A stretch of 64,000 bases of DNA, taken from positions 1 through 64,000 of the forward strand of contig NZ_SAUZ01000003.1 of the NCBI RefSeq assembly GCF_004022215.1, read 5' to 3'. The position numbers and the translations under genes are program-made. Positions 54,168 through 63,651 of the stretch are shown piece after piece. Numbering within the stretch: the first letter of the stretch is position 1; each line of letters starts with the position of its first letter. The DNA is from Paenirhodobacter populi (GTDB lineage: Bacteria; Pseudomonadota; Alphaproteobacteria; Rhodobacterales; Rhodobacteraceae). The notes under the pieces were generated by a model. It worked only from the letters and a program-made list of their open reading frames with translations, searched no databases and was not told the DNA's origin.

Positions 54168-55397
54168 ATGGTCAGAGACAAGGCCCACACGCGCAAGGAT
54201 GACCTGCGCACGGGCACGCCCTTCTGGGTGAAGACCCCGCATTCCACCGTGCAGGCGGACGCGCAGCTGACCCGCGACCGCCATGACGTGATCGTCGTCG
54301 GCAGCGGGATCAGCGGGGCGCTTGTCGCCGAGGCGCTGACACGGGCGGGGAAATCCGTCCTGATCCTCGACCGCCGCCCACCGGTGCGGGGCTCCACCCC
54401 CGCCTCGACCGCGATGATCCAGCACGAGATCGACGTGCCCCTGATCCGGCTGCAACGGCGGATCGGCGCGGATCCCGCCGACCGGGCCTGGCGACGGTCG
54501 GTCCGCGCGGTCGCGGATCTGATCACCCTGAGCCGCCGGCTGGGGATCGACTGCCAGATGCAGCCGAAACCCGCGCTGTATCTGTCGGGCGACGAGATGG
54601 GCCCCCGCGCGCTGCGCAACGAGGCGCGGGCCCGCCATGCCGCGGGAATCGAGGCCACGCTGCTGAAACGCGCCGATCTGCTGGAGCGCTATGGCATCGA
54701 CCGGCCCGCCGCGATCCTGTCCCCGGCCTCGGCCACGGCCAATCCGGCGCAACTGACCGCGGGGCTGCTGTCGGCGGCGCTGGCGCGCAAGGCGCGGATC
54801 GTGTCGCCGGTCGAGGTATCCGACATGGCCGAGCTTCCCTCGGGCGTCGCCCTCGCCACCCGGACGGGCGAGGTTCTGGTCGCCGGACATGCGGTTTTCT
54901 GCACGGGCTACGAATATCTGCCACAGATGAAGACCCGGACGCATCACGTGACCTCGACCTGGGCGCTGGCCTCGGAACCGCTGGCCGGATTGCCCGCGTG
55001 GATGAAAGAGACGATCGTCTGGGAAGCCGCCGATCCCTACCTCTATTTCCGCACCGATGCGGCGGGCCGCGTGATCGCGGGCGGCGAGGATGAAGAGGCG
55101 GCCCATGCCAACGAAGACCCCGCAAAGCTGGCCAGAAAGGCAAAGATCATCGCCCGCAAGCTGCACGACCTGACCGGAGTCGAAATCGGCAAACCCGCCT
55201 ATCGCTGGTCCGCGCCATTCAGCGTGACCAGCGACGGGCTGCCGATCATCGACCGGGTACCGGGTTTCGAGCGCATCTTCGCGGTCATGGGCTTCGGCGG
55301 CAACGGTATCACCTTCTCGATGATCGGGGCGCAGATCGTCGCCGCCGCGATCGCTGGAAAACCGGACCCGGACGCCGGCATCTTTCGCTTTCGCTGA
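54168..55397 (+). CDS. FAD-dependent amine/amino acid oxidoreductase (DAO family)
   Basis: This 409-residue DAO-family flavoprotein has a Rossmann FAD motif, IVVGSGISGALVAEAL, after an N-terminal extension of about 40 residues. The substrate-domain segments WALASEPLAGLP and GFGGNGITFSMIGAQIVAAAI are those of glycine/D-amino acid and gamma-glutamylputrescine oxidases. It is 52 bases after the amylase and upstream of the ABC ATPase, with 228 bases between. The substrate is unknown; a secondary or D-amino acid is likely. Confidence 0.85.
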   Translation: MVRDKAHTRKDDLRTGTPFWVKTPHSTVQADAQLTRDRHDVIVVGSGISGALVAEALTRAGKSVLILDRRPPVRGSTPASTAMIQHEIDVPLIRLQRRIGADPADRAWRRSVRAVADLITLSRRLGIDCQMQPKPALYLSGDEMGPRALRNEARARHAAGIEATLLKRADLLERYGIDRPAAILSPASATANPAQLTAGLLSAALARKARIVSPVEVSDMAELPSGVALATRTGEVLVAGHAVFCTGYEYLPQMKTRTHHVTSTWALASEPLAGLPAWMKETIVWEAADPYLYFRTDAAGRVIAGGEDEEAAHANEDPAKLARKAKIIARKLHDLTGVEIGKPAYRWSAPFSVTSDGLPIIDRVPGFERIFAVMGFGGNGITFSMIGAQIVAAAIAGKPDPDAGIFRFR

Positions 55398-55625
55398 CGC
55401 CAGGTGACGCGGCGGCCTGCTTTCCCTGCGCGCCGGGCGACGGCGGGGTCTTTGCCCCGGAACCGCCGCGAAACTGCGGCAGGATCGGGCGCCGCGCCCA
55501 CCGGATGTCTATTTGGCAGGCACCGGGCCGCGCAGGCGCCCCTCGCGCGCGCCCGGGCCTTGCCCCACCGGCCTCGGGAGACAAGCCTCGGCCCCGTAAT
55601 AATAACGACAAACGACGGAAGACAC

Positions 55626-57251
55626 ATGACCAGACCTATGGATCCCGCCGCGCCGGTGCTTTCGGTGCGGGGGCTTGATATCGTCATCCCCGGCCTGCGC
55701 GATCGTTCCCATGCGGTGCGCGACATCTCCTTCGATCTCCTGCCGGGGGAAATCCTGTGCATCATCGGGGAATCCGGCTCGGGGAAATCCGTGACCGCCA
55801 ATGCGGTGATGGGCCTTTTGCCCGATGTGATGCAGATCGCGGCCGGCGAGATCCTGTTTCGCGGCGACGACCTGCTGAAGATGCCCGAATCGCGCAAGCG
55901 CAGGATGCGCGGCAAGGACATCTCGATCATCTTTCAGGATCCGCTGTCGGCGCTCAACCCGCTGATGACCATCGGCGACCAGATCCGCGAGGTGCTGGAC
56001 ACGCATGAGGTGGGCACCCCCGAAAGCCGCGCCACCCGCGTGGTCGAGATGCTGGGCGAGGTGGGCCTGCCCGATCCCGGCCTGATTCAGCACCAGTATC
56101 CCTTCCGCCTGTCGGGCGGGCAGCGGCAGCGGGTGATGATCGCCATGGCGCTGGCGCTCGACCCCGACATCCTGATCGCGGATGAACCGACAACCGCCCT
56201 CGACGTGACGACGCAGGCGCAGATCCTCGACCTGATCCGCAGGGTGCAGAAGCGCAAGGGGATGAGCGTGATGTTCGTCACCCATGACTTCGGCGTGGTG
56301 GCGGATATCGCCGACCGGGTGATCGTGATGGAAAAGGGCCACCTGATCGAACAGGGACCGGCGGCACAGGTGCTGACCGCCCCCGAGGAGCCTTATACGA
56401 AAAAGCTGCTCGCCGCCGTGCCCGTGCTGCGCGAGACGGACCGCCCCCGCACCCCCGACAAGCCGGTGGTGATGGAGGCCCGCCACCTGATGAAGACCTA
56501 CCGGACGCGATCCGGCTTTCTCGGCCGGGTGCGCGAGGTGCAGGCCGTCAACGACATCAGCTTCACCCTGCGCAAGGGCGAGACCTTGGGGATCGTGGGC
56601 GAATCCGGCTCGGGAAAATCCTCGATGGGCAAGGTGCTGATGAAACTGATGCCCGCCGACGGGGGCGAGTTGCTGTTTCAGGGCGAAGAGGTGCTGGCCC
56701 TGTCCGATCAGGATTTCCGCCATCTGCGGCCGCAGATCCAGATGATCTTTCAGGATCCCTATGCCTCGCTCAACCCGCGCTTCACGGTGGGACAGGCGCT
56801 GACGGTCGGGCCGCTTGCCCATTCGATGTTCACGCACGAGGCCGCGCGCAAGCGGGCCTGCGAGATTCTGGAAACCGTGGGGCTGAACGCTTCGGCCTAT
56901 GATCGGTTTCCGCACGAATTTTCCGGCGGGCAGCGGCAGCGGGTGGGCATCGCCCGGGCGCTGATGTTCTCGCCGCAGGTGATCGTGGCGGACGAGGCGG
57001 TCTCGGCGCTCGACGTGTCGATTCAGGCGCAGGTTCTGGAGCTGCTCAACCGCGTACAGCAGGAACAGCGTCTGGCGATGGTGTTCATCACCCACGACCT
57101 GCGCGTGGCAAGCCAGATCTGCGACGATATCCTTGTCATGCACCGCGGCAAGATGGTGGAATACGGCCCGCCCTCGCAGATCTTCCGCAATCCGCAGCAC
57201 GCCTATACCCGCGCGCTGGTGGCGGCCATTCCCGGCGCGACCCACGCCTGA
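55626..57251 (+). CDS. Dipeptide/opine ABC transporter, fused double ATPase
   Basis: This 541-residue protein joins DppD-like and DppF-like ATPases. Domain 1 (about 10-265) has Walker A GESGSGKS, the signature LSGGQRQR and Walker [12 protein letters not shown]; domain 2 (about 285-541) repeats these as [16 protein letters not shown] and [11 protein letters not shown]. Oligopeptide-type C-terminal extensions follow each. ATG 55626 after GGAAG excludes 74 upstream codons without homology. It energises the permeases at 61814 and 62773, although five genes lie between. Confidence 0.92.
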   Translation: MTRPMDPAAPVLSVRGLDIVIPGLRDRSHAVRDISFDLLPGEILCIIGESGSGKSVTANAVMGLLPDVMQIAAGEILFRGDDLLKMPESRKRRMRGKDISIIFQDPLSALNPLMTIGDQIREVLDTHEVGTPESRATRVVEMLGEVGLPDPGLIQHQYPFRLSGGQRQRVMIAMALALDPDILIADEPTTALDVTTQAQILDLIRRVQKRKGMSVMFVTHDFGVVADIADRVIVMEKGHLIEQGPAAQVLTAPEEPYTKKLLAAVPVLRETDRPRTPDKPVVMEARHLMKTYRTRSGFLGRVREVQAVNDISFTLRKGETLGIVGESGSGKSSMGKVLMKLMPADGGELLFQGEEVLALSDQDFRHLRPQIQMIFQDPYASLNPRFTVGQALTVGPLAHSMFTHEAARKRACEILETVGLNASAYDRFPHEFSGGQRQRVGIARALMFSPQVIVADEAVSALDVSIQAQVLELLNRVQQEQRLAMVFITHDLRVASQICDDILVMHRGKMVEYGPPSQIFRNPQHAYTRALVAAIPGATHA

Positions 57252-57335
57252 GTCCTGCGCGCCTCTCCGCTGCGGCTGCGCAAATTGCACCGCAGCGGAC
57301 AATCGCCTCTGACTTCCGCCTGTCATTTCAGCATG

Positions 57336-57372
57336 GTTGCAAAACACAACCATAACAGTTGTGAAACGCAAC
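57336..57372. promoter_or_regulatory. Paired operators upstream of the MarR gene
   Basis: GTTGCAAAACACAAC (57336-57350) and GTTGTGAAACGCAAC (57358-57372) are two palindromic sites (GTTG...CAAC) spaced 22 bp start to start, about two helical turns, so both face one side of the DNA. They lie about 87 bases before the MarR start and are likely its binding sites. Confidence 0.65.
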
Positions 57373-57458
57373 TTTTTCCGCGCCCTCCCCCCGGCATTCG
57401 CATCACATGGGGTCAGGACCTGCGGGCAGCCGTTCCGCCCGCGAGACGAGGAAGACGC

Positions 57459-57959
57459 ATGAACGATGGAATCACCCGGACCGTAGACGATCCGCCGCTG
57501 GTGATCGCGGGGCACCGGATCGACGTGCTCGAAGGGGCCTTCAGCTGGTATATCCGCTCGCTCGATTCCTTCGTGTCGCGCGACCTTGACGAACGGATGG
57601 CGCATCTGCCGGTGGCGCGCGGCAAGGGCAAGGTAACGGCGCTCCTGCTGATCGACGATTATCCGGGGATCCGCCCGTCCGAGATCGCCGAGGTGCTGAT
57701 GCGCGACCGTCCCTCGACCGGGCGGATCATCGACACGCTGGTCTCGGCGGGCCTCGCGCGCAGGGACATTTCCGAAGATGACCAGCGCGCCCACGCGCTG
57801 AGCATCACCGATGCGGGCCACGCCGTCGCCGAACAGGTGCGCGCCGTCGTGCGCCAGCAGGAAGCGGAATTCTTCGACTTCATCGCGCCCGAGGATCGCG
57901 CCCAGTTCCTGAGCATCCTCAAGCGGACCTACATGAGAATGAGGCAGAAATGGCAATGA
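57459..57959 (+). CDS. MarR family transcription regulator
   Basis: This 166-residue winged-helix protein has the recognition region LLLIDDYPGIRPSEIAEVLMRDRPSTGRI and the wing LARRDISEDDQRAHALSITDAG with the MarR-typical D-x-R. It lies between the ATPase gene and the catabolic genes and overlaps the SDR start by 10 bases, so it should control this transport and oxidation operon. ATG 57459 follows GAGGAAG. Confidence 0.9.
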   Translation: MNDGITRTVDDPPLVIAGHRIDVLEGAFSWYIRSLDSFVSRDLDERMAHLPVARGKGKVTALLLIDDYPGIRPSEIAEVLMRDRPSTGRIIDTLVSAGLARRDISEDDQRAHALSITDAGHAVAEQVRAVVRQQEAEFFDFIAPEDRAQFLSILKRTYMRMRQKWQ

Positions 57960-58657
57960 CGGAAACCCCGCGCGTGGCGCTGATCTCGGGGGCGAGCCGC
58001 GGCATCGGCGCGGCCATCGCGCAACGGCTGTTCGAGGACGGCTGGGCCGTGTCGCTTGGCATGCGCCATCCGGAACTGCCCGACTGGGCCGATCCGGCGC
58101 GGGTGCACCTGTTCGCCTATGACGCGGCGGACCCGGCCGCGCCCGGGCAATGGGTGGCCGAGGTCGCCGCGCGGTTCGGCCGTCTCGACGCGGTGGTGGC
58201 GAATGCCGGGATCTCGATCCCGAAATCGGTGGTCGAGATCTCGGACAGCGAGATGGACCAACTGCTCGACATCAACGTCAAGGCGCCGCGCCGTCTGGCC
58301 GCCGCCGCGTGGGAGATGCTGGGCGTCTCGGGCCGCGGGCGGGTGATCGTGCTGGCCTCGCTGTCGGGAAAACGGGTGAAATCGGCGCGCTCGGGGTCCT
58401 ATTCGATGTCGAAATTCGCGGCCGTCGCGCTGGCGCACGGACTGCGGCACGCGGGCTTCGACAAGGGCATCCGCGCCACCGCGATCTGCCCGGGCTTCGT
58501 CGCCACCGACATGGCGCTGGCGCTGACCGACCGGCCCGCCGAGGCGATGACCTCGCCCCATGACCTCGCGCGGATCGCGGCGCTGCTGATCGACCTGCCG
58601 AACGAGGCGAGCGTGGCCGAATTCTGCATCAACTGCCAGCTTGAGGAATCCTACTGA
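57950..58657 (+). CDS. Short-chain dehydrogenase/reductase
   Basis: This 235-residue classical SDR has the cofactor motif SGASRGIGAA near the N-terminus, VVANAGIS for the NNAG motif, the catalytic Ser in LASLSGK and Y-x3-K in YSMSKFA, and CPGFVATDM. It likely oxidises or reduces a carbonyl product of the neighbouring FAD enzymes. It is translationally coupled to marR and followed after one base by the next oxidoreductase. Confidence 0.9.
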   Translation: MAMTETPRVALISGASRGIGAAIAQRLFEDGWAVSLGMRHPELPDWADPARVHLFAYDAADPAAPGQWVAEVAARFGRLDAVVANAGISIPKSVVEISDSEMDQLLDINVKAPRRLAAAAWEMLGVSGRGRVIVLASLSGKRVKSARSGSYSMSKFAAVALAHGLRHAGFDKGIRATAICPGFVATDMALALTDRPAEAMTSPHDLARIAALLIDLPNEASVAEFCINCQLEESY

Positions 58658-58658
58658 C

Positions 58659-59990
58659 ATGCCCGGTCCCTTCGTCGTTCCCTTCCACGGCGATACCGAC
58701 CTGCCCGAGCGGGTGGATGTCGTGGTCATCGGCGGCGGCGCGATCGGCGCCTCCACCGCGCTCGAACTGGTCGAGCGGGGCCATTCCGTCGCCCTGTGCG
58801 AAAAGGGCGGCATCGGCCACGAACAATCCAGCCGCAACTGGGGCTGGGTGCGCATCACCCGGCGCGACCCGCGCGAGGTGCCCCTGATGGCCGAGGCGCT
58901 GCGCATCTGGCCGGGTCAGGCGGAACGGCTGGGCCGCGACGTGGGCTACACCCGCGCGGGCATCATGTTCGCCTGCGCGACGGATGAGGATGTCGCCACC
59001 CAGGCCAAATGGATCAGGAACGTCGAAGGCTACCAGATCGACACCCGGATGCTCAGCGCACGCGAATTCGCCGAGATGAACCCCGGCAGCACGATGACGC
59101 CAAAAGGCGCGCTCTACACCTCGGTCGACGGGCGGGCCGAACCGCAGAAGGTCGCCCCGGCGGTGGCCGAGGCGGCCCGCGCCCGCGGCGCCCATGTGCT
59201 GACGGAATGCGCCGTGCGCGGCATCGACCTCAAGGCCGGCAAGGTCTGCGGCGTCTTCACCGAGCGCGGCTACATCGGCTGCGATGCGGCGGTGCTGGCG
59301 GGCGGCGCCTGGTCGGGGCTCTTCGCGCGCAACACGGGGCTGCGGCTGCCGCAGCTCAAGGTGGTCAATTCGGTCATCCGCACCAAACCGCTGGAGGGCG
59401 GGCCTGAATCGGCGCTCTGGTCCGACGGCTTCGCCATCCGCAAGCGGCAGGACGGCGGCTACACCATCGCCAACGGTGTGGAAAACATCGTCCAGATCGT
59501 GCCCGACAGCTTCCGCTACTTCTTCGACTTCCTGCCCGCGCTCCGGCACGAATGGCGCGCGCTGGTGCTGCGCGGGGGGCTGCGCTTCCTTGACGAGGCG
59601 CGGATCCCGAACCACTGGAAGATGGACGAGGCATCGCCCTTTGAATATTGCCGCGTGCTCGACCCCAAACCCTCGTTCACGCTGCAGGACCGGGCGCTCG
59701 CCAATCTGCGCCGCGCCTTTCCGGTGTTCGAGAAGGCCGAGGTGGCGCAAAGGTGGGCGGGCGCCATCGACGTGACACCCGATGCGATCCCCGTCATCTC
59801 GGGCGTGGACGCGGTGCCCGGCTTCTTCATCGCCACCGGCTTTTCCGGCCACGGTTTCGGCATCAGCCCCGCCGCGGGCCGGCTGATGGCCGATCTCGTC
59901 ACCGGACGCACCCCCGTCGTCGATCCCGCGCCGTTCCGGTTCAGCCGGTTCTCCGACGGATCGAAGATCGAGATCATCTCGGGGTTCTGA
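58659..59990 (+). CDS. FAD-dependent oxidoreductase (DAO family)
   Basis: The product is 443 residues. It has the FAD motif VVVIGGGAIGASTALELVERG, then GIGHEQSSRNWGWVR, a segment seen in many DAO enzymes beside opine and peptide transporters, and the C-terminal TPDAIPVISGVDAVPGFF with GFSGHGFGISPAAG. It probably oxidises an imported N-substituted or D-amino acid. ATG 58659 is chosen over a TTG 18 bases earlier; GAGGAA lies upstream. The binding-protein gene follows after 89 bases. Confidence 0.87.
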   Translation: MPGPFVVPFHGDTDLPERVDVVVIGGGAIGASTALELVERGHSVALCEKGGIGHEQSSRNWGWVRITRRDPREVPLMAEALRIWPGQAERLGRDVGYTRAGIMFACATDEDVATQAKWIRNVEGYQIDTRMLSAREFAEMNPGSTMTPKGALYTSVDGRAEPQKVAPAVAEAARARGAHVLTECAVRGIDLKAGKVCGVFTERGYIGCDAAVLAGGAWSGLFARNTGLRLPQLKVVNSVIRTKPLEGGPESALWSDGFAIRKRQDGGYTIANGVENIVQIVPDSFRYFFDFLPALRHEWRALVLRGGLRFLDEARIPNHWKMDEASPFEYCRVLDPKPSFTLQDRALANLRRAFPVFEKAEVAQRWAGAIDVTPDAIPVISGVDAVPGFFIATGFSGHGFGISPAAGRLMADLVTGRTPVVDPAPFRFSRFSDGSKIEIISGF

Positions 59991-60079
59991 CCTTCTGCCG
60001 TCTCCGGCCGGGCCGGGGACGGACCTCACGGGACGGCGAAAACGCCGCCCATCATCGTTCCGCCAACAGGGAGCACGAC

Positions 60080-61744
60080 ATGACCGACGACCCGAACCGC
60101 AATTCACCTTTCCGCCCCAGCCGCCGCACCGCCCTTCGCCTGATGGGCGCCGGGGCCGGCGCGCTCATGCTGCCCTCGGCGATCGGGCGCAGCGCCGCCC
60201 TTGCCGCCGGGGCCGATGCGACGGGCCAGCTCATCCTGGCCTTTTCGCAGGAGCCGACGGTCTTCAACCCGTTCATGCCGCATATCGAGGTCGACGAGGG
60301 CATCCATTTCGCCGTCTTCGACACGCTCTTCACCTTCGATCCGAAGGGCGAGCTTTACCCCGTCCTGGTGACCGAGGTGCCGACGGTCGCGAATGGCGGC
60401 ATCTCGGCCGACGGGCTGAGCTGGAAGATCAAGCTCAAGGAAGGGGTGACCTGGCACGACGGCACGCCCTTCACCGCCGAGGATGTGAAGTTCAGCCTCG
60501 AACTGCCGGTAGACCCGGATTTCCGGTCCTGGCGGACCACCGGCTACAACCTGATGAAGGACATCACCGTCGTTTCGCCGACCGAGCTGACCTGGACGAT
60601 GACCCAGCCCTTCGCGCCGATGGCGGCGGTTCTGGGCTCGACCTGGATCGTGCCGAAACATGCGTTCGACGGCGTGGCCGACCGCAACAGCGCGCCCTTC
60701 AACAATGCGCCCATCGGCACCGGCCCCTTCGTGTGGAAGGAACGGATGGCGGGCGACCACATCCGGCTCGAGGCCAACCCGGATTATCACGGCGAAGGGC
60801 CGTTCATCAAAACCCTGATCGTCAAATACATCCCCGATCTGAACGTGATGTATACGCAGTTCAAATCGGGCGATGTCGATGTGGTGGGCCTCCAGTGGAT
60901 CACCCCCGACCATTACGAGGAAGCCAAGGCCCTGCCCGGCAAGACGGTCGAGATCGCCGGCGCCGGATCGTTCGAATCCTTCGCGCTGAACATGATGCGC
61001 CCGCAGTTTCAGGAGCTTGCGGTGCGTCAGGCGCTGTATGCGGCGATCGACAAGCAATCCATCATCGACGCGCTCTACTACGGCATTCCGCAGGTGACCG
61101 AGACCTACATGCCGCAGCAGTCCTACTACTACAACCCGGACCTGCCGAAGCATGAATTCAACCTCGACACCGCGAACAAGCTGCTGGACGACGCGGGCTG
61201 GGCGAAAGGTCCCGACGGCATCCGCGCGAAGGATGGCGTGAAGCTGAGCTTCACCAATTCGACCACGGCGGGGAACCATCTGCGCGAACAGGCGCAGCAG
61301 TTCATCCAGCAGACCTTCAAGGAAATCGGCGTCGAGATGACGATCTCGAACCTGCCGCCCGCGGTCATGTGGGGCGAATTCTGGATGCAGTCGCAGTTCG
61401 ACACCTGCATCGTCGGGATGAACACCCTGCTGGGCGCGGACCCGGACAATTCCGACTACTTCATGTCGGCCAATTCCGCGGCCCGCGGCGGCGCCGGGCA
61501 GAACACGACCTGCTACCAGAACCCCGAGGTCGACGCGCTGTTCAAGCAGGGCGGCGAAACCTTCGTGCCCGAGGACCGCAAGCCGATCTACCAGAAGATC
61601 CAGGAACTGATCCGCCACGACCTGCCGCTGTTGCCGCTGTATCAATACGCGGTGGTCAAAGGCCGCAAGGAGAACGTCACCGGCCCCGTGCCGAACGTGA
61701 ACAACCGCATCGACACCTGGAACGTCAACACCTGGAAGATGTGA
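60080..61744 (+). CDS. Dipeptide/opine ABC transporter, binding protein, Tat-exported
   Basis: This 554-residue family 5 (DppA/OppA) periplasmic protein has a twin-arginine signal (SRRTALRLMGAGAGALML, residues 14-31), so it is exported folded. Mature parts include GVTWHDGTPFTAEDVKFS, PIGTGPFVWKER and PLLPLYQYAVVKG. Ligands of this family range from peptides to opines and nickel; with amine oxidases around it, a modified amino acid is favoured. GGGAG precedes the ATG. Confidence 0.92.
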   Translation: MTDDPNRNSPFRPSRRTALRLMGAGAGALMLPSAIGRSAALAAGADATGQLILAFSQEPTVFNPFMPHIEVDEGIHFAVFDTLFTFDPKGELYPVLVTEVPTVANGGISADGLSWKIKLKEGVTWHDGTPFTAEDVKFSLELPVDPDFRSWRTTGYNLMKDITVVSPTELTWTMTQPFAPMAAVLGSTWIVPKHAFDGVADRNSAPFNNAPIGTGPFVWKERMAGDHIRLEANPDYHGEGPFIKTLIVKYIPDLNVMYTQFKSGDVDVVGLQWITPDHYEEAKALPGKTVEIAGAGSFESFALNMMRPQFQELAVRQALYAAIDKQSIIDALYYGIPQVTETYMPQQSYYYNPDLPKHEFNLDTANKLLDDAGWAKGPDGIRAKDGVKLSFTNSTTAGNHLREQAQQFIQQTFKEIGVEMTISNLPPAVMWGEFWMQSQFDTCIVGMNTLLGADPDNSDYFMSANSAARGGAGQNTTCYQNPEVDALFKQGGETFVPEDRKPIYQKIQELIRHDLPLLPLYQYAVVKGRKENVTGPVPNVNNRIDTWNVNTWKM

Positions 61745-61813
61745 TCCGCCGGGGCCGGGGCGTTCCCGCGCGCCCCGGCCCTGCCACCCTGACCCTGTAA
61801 CGGGAGACCGCCG

Positions 61814-62764
61814 ATGCTGCGTTACGTCCTTGGCCGACTTTGGCAAAGCGCCATCCTGCTTCTTCTCGTGTCGTTCATCGGCTTCGTCGTGCTCAGCCTC
61901 GCGCCGGGCGGGCCGCTGTCGCAATTCGCGCTGTCGCCCGGGATGACGCAGGAACAGCTCGACCGCATCGCCGAGCAGATGGGCCTGAACCGTCCCGTCA
62001 TCATCCAGTATCTGGAATGGCTGCGCCACATGCTGGCGGGCAACTGGGGCGTGTCCTACCGCGACGGGCAGCCGGTGCTGAAGATCATCGGCAGCCACCT
62101 GTTCGCCACGCTGCTGCTGATGGTGACGTCGACCATTCTGGCCGTCTCGATCGGCTCGACCATCGGCATCGTCAGCGCGATCCGCCGCGGCTCGGTCTTC
62201 GACTACACGATGACCGTCCTTGCCATGGTGGCACTGTCGATCCCGACCTTCTGGTTCGGCCTCGTGGCGATCTATGTCTTCTCGCTGAACCTCGGCTGGT
62301 TTCCGGCGGGGAACATGTATACGGCCGGGGACGGTTCGATCCTCGACTACGCCCGCCATCTGGTGCTGCCGGCGATGGTGCTCGCGCTCGTCGATCTGGC
62401 GATCTGGAGCCGCTACATGCGCACCGCGACGCTGAACGTCATCAATCAGGATTTCGTCCGCACCGCCCGCGCCAAGGGGCTGCCCCGGCGGCGGGTGCTG
62501 TTCAAGCATATCGTCGGCAACGCGCTGATCCCGATGATCACGCTGGCGGGTCTGCAACTGCCCACGCTGCTTGGCGGCGCGCTGGTGACCGAGACGGTCT
62601 TCACCTGGCCCGGGATGGGGCGGCTGTTCCTCGATAGCCTCGGCTATTCCGATTACCCGGTGGTCATGGGGCTGCTGATGACCTCGGCCATCTTCGTCGT
62701 GATCGGCAATCTCGCCGCCGATCTGACCATCGCGCTGATCGACCCCCGCGTCCGTCTGGAATGA
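61814..62764 (+). CDS. Dipeptide/opine ABC transporter, permease 1
   Basis: This 316-residue DppB-like membrane protein has six hydrophobic segments, the N-terminal pattern YVLGRLWQSAILLLLVSFIGFV, and the EAA loop RTARAKGLPRRRVLFKHIVGNALIP. It begins 69 bases after the binding-protein gene and is directly followed by permease 2. Confidence 0.94.
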   Translation: MLRYVLGRLWQSAILLLLVSFIGFVVLSLAPGGPLSQFALSPGMTQEQLDRIAEQMGLNRPVIIQYLEWLRHMLAGNWGVSYRDGQPVLKIIGSHLFATLLLMVTSTILAVSIGSTIGIVSAIRRGSVFDYTMTVLAMVALSIPTFWFGLVAIYVFSLNLGWFPAGNMYTAGDGSILDYARHLVLPAMVLALVDLAIWSRYMRTATLNVINQDFVRTARAKGLPRRRVLFKHIVGNALIPMITLAGLQLPTLLGGALVTETVFTWPGMGRLFLDSLGYSDYPVVMGLLMTSAIFVVIGNLAADLTIALIDPRVRLE

Positions 62765-62772
62765 GGCAAGAG

Positions 62773-63651
62773 ATGTCCCTGACCGATACCGCGGCCGCGC
62801 CGCGCCAGTTCATCCGTTCCCGCGCCCTGCGCCGCTTCCTGTCGCACAAGCTCGCGCTTCTGGGCGTGTTCATGGTGGCGATGCTGACGGTTGTCTGCTT
62901 CGCAGGCCCATGGTTCCTGCCCTATGACGAGCTGTATATCGACCTGCGCGCCCGCTTTGCGCCGCCGATGACCGGCGGGCATATCTTCGGCACCGATCCT
63001 CTGGGCCGCGATCTGGCGGCGCGGCTGTTCCACGCCGGGCAGGTGTCGATGAGCATCGGCTTCGCGGTGATGGTCATCGCCACCACCATCGGCTCGGTCG
63101 TCGGCGTGGTCGCGGGCTATTACGGCGGGCGGGTCGCGGCGGTGCTGATGCGCATCGTCGATGCCTTCCTCGCCTTTCCCTCGGTCTTCCTGCTGCTCGT
63201 GCTTGCGGCCTTCATCAAGCCCGGCCCGGCGATGATCGCGCTGATCATCGCCGCGACAAGCTGGATGGAGGTCGCCCGCATCGTCGAGGCAGAGGTGAAA
63301 TCCCTGCGCGACCGCGATTTCGTGCAGGCGGCGCGGATGCTGGGCCTGTCCGGGCGCTGGATCATGTTCCGCGAACTGCTGCCCAACGCCATCGGCCCGA
63401 TCATCGTGGCTGCGACGCTGACCGTCGCCCGCGCGATCCTGCTCGAAGCCTATATCTCCTTCCTCGGCTATGGCATCCAGCCGCCCTTGCCGAGCTGGGG
63501 CAACATGCTCAACGGCGCGCAGCAATATCTGCAATCGGCGCCGTGGCTGGCCATCGTGCCGGGCGTCGCGATCACCATGGCGGTGACCGGGTTCAACTTC
63601 ATCGGGGACGGTCTGCGCGACGCCTTCGACAGCCGCACGGATCTGAAATGA
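62773..63651 (+). CDS. Dipeptide/opine ABC transporter, permease 2
   Basis: This 292-residue DppC-like permease has the N-terminal FLSHKLALLGVFMVAML segment, GTDPLGRDLAARLFHAGQVS and an EAA loop, QAARMLGLSGRWIMFRELLPN. ATG 62773 has GAGG six bases upstream; ATG 62761, which would overlap the previous stop, has a weaker site. Its stop overlaps the next start. Confidence 0.93.
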   Translation: MSLTDTAAAPRQFIRSRALRRFLSHKLALLGVFMVAMLTVVCFAGPWFLPYDELYIDLRARFAPPMTGGHIFGTDPLGRDLAARLFHAGQVSMSIGFAVMVIATTIGSVVGVVAGYYGGRVAAVLMRIVDAFLAFPSVFLLLVLAAFIKPGPAMIALIIAATSWMEVARIVEAEVKSLRDRDFVQAARMLGLSGRWIMFRELLPNAIGPIIVAATLTVARAILLEAYISFLGYGIQPPLPSWGNMLNGAQQYLQSAPWLAIVPGVAITMAVTGFNFIGDGLRDAFDSRTDLK

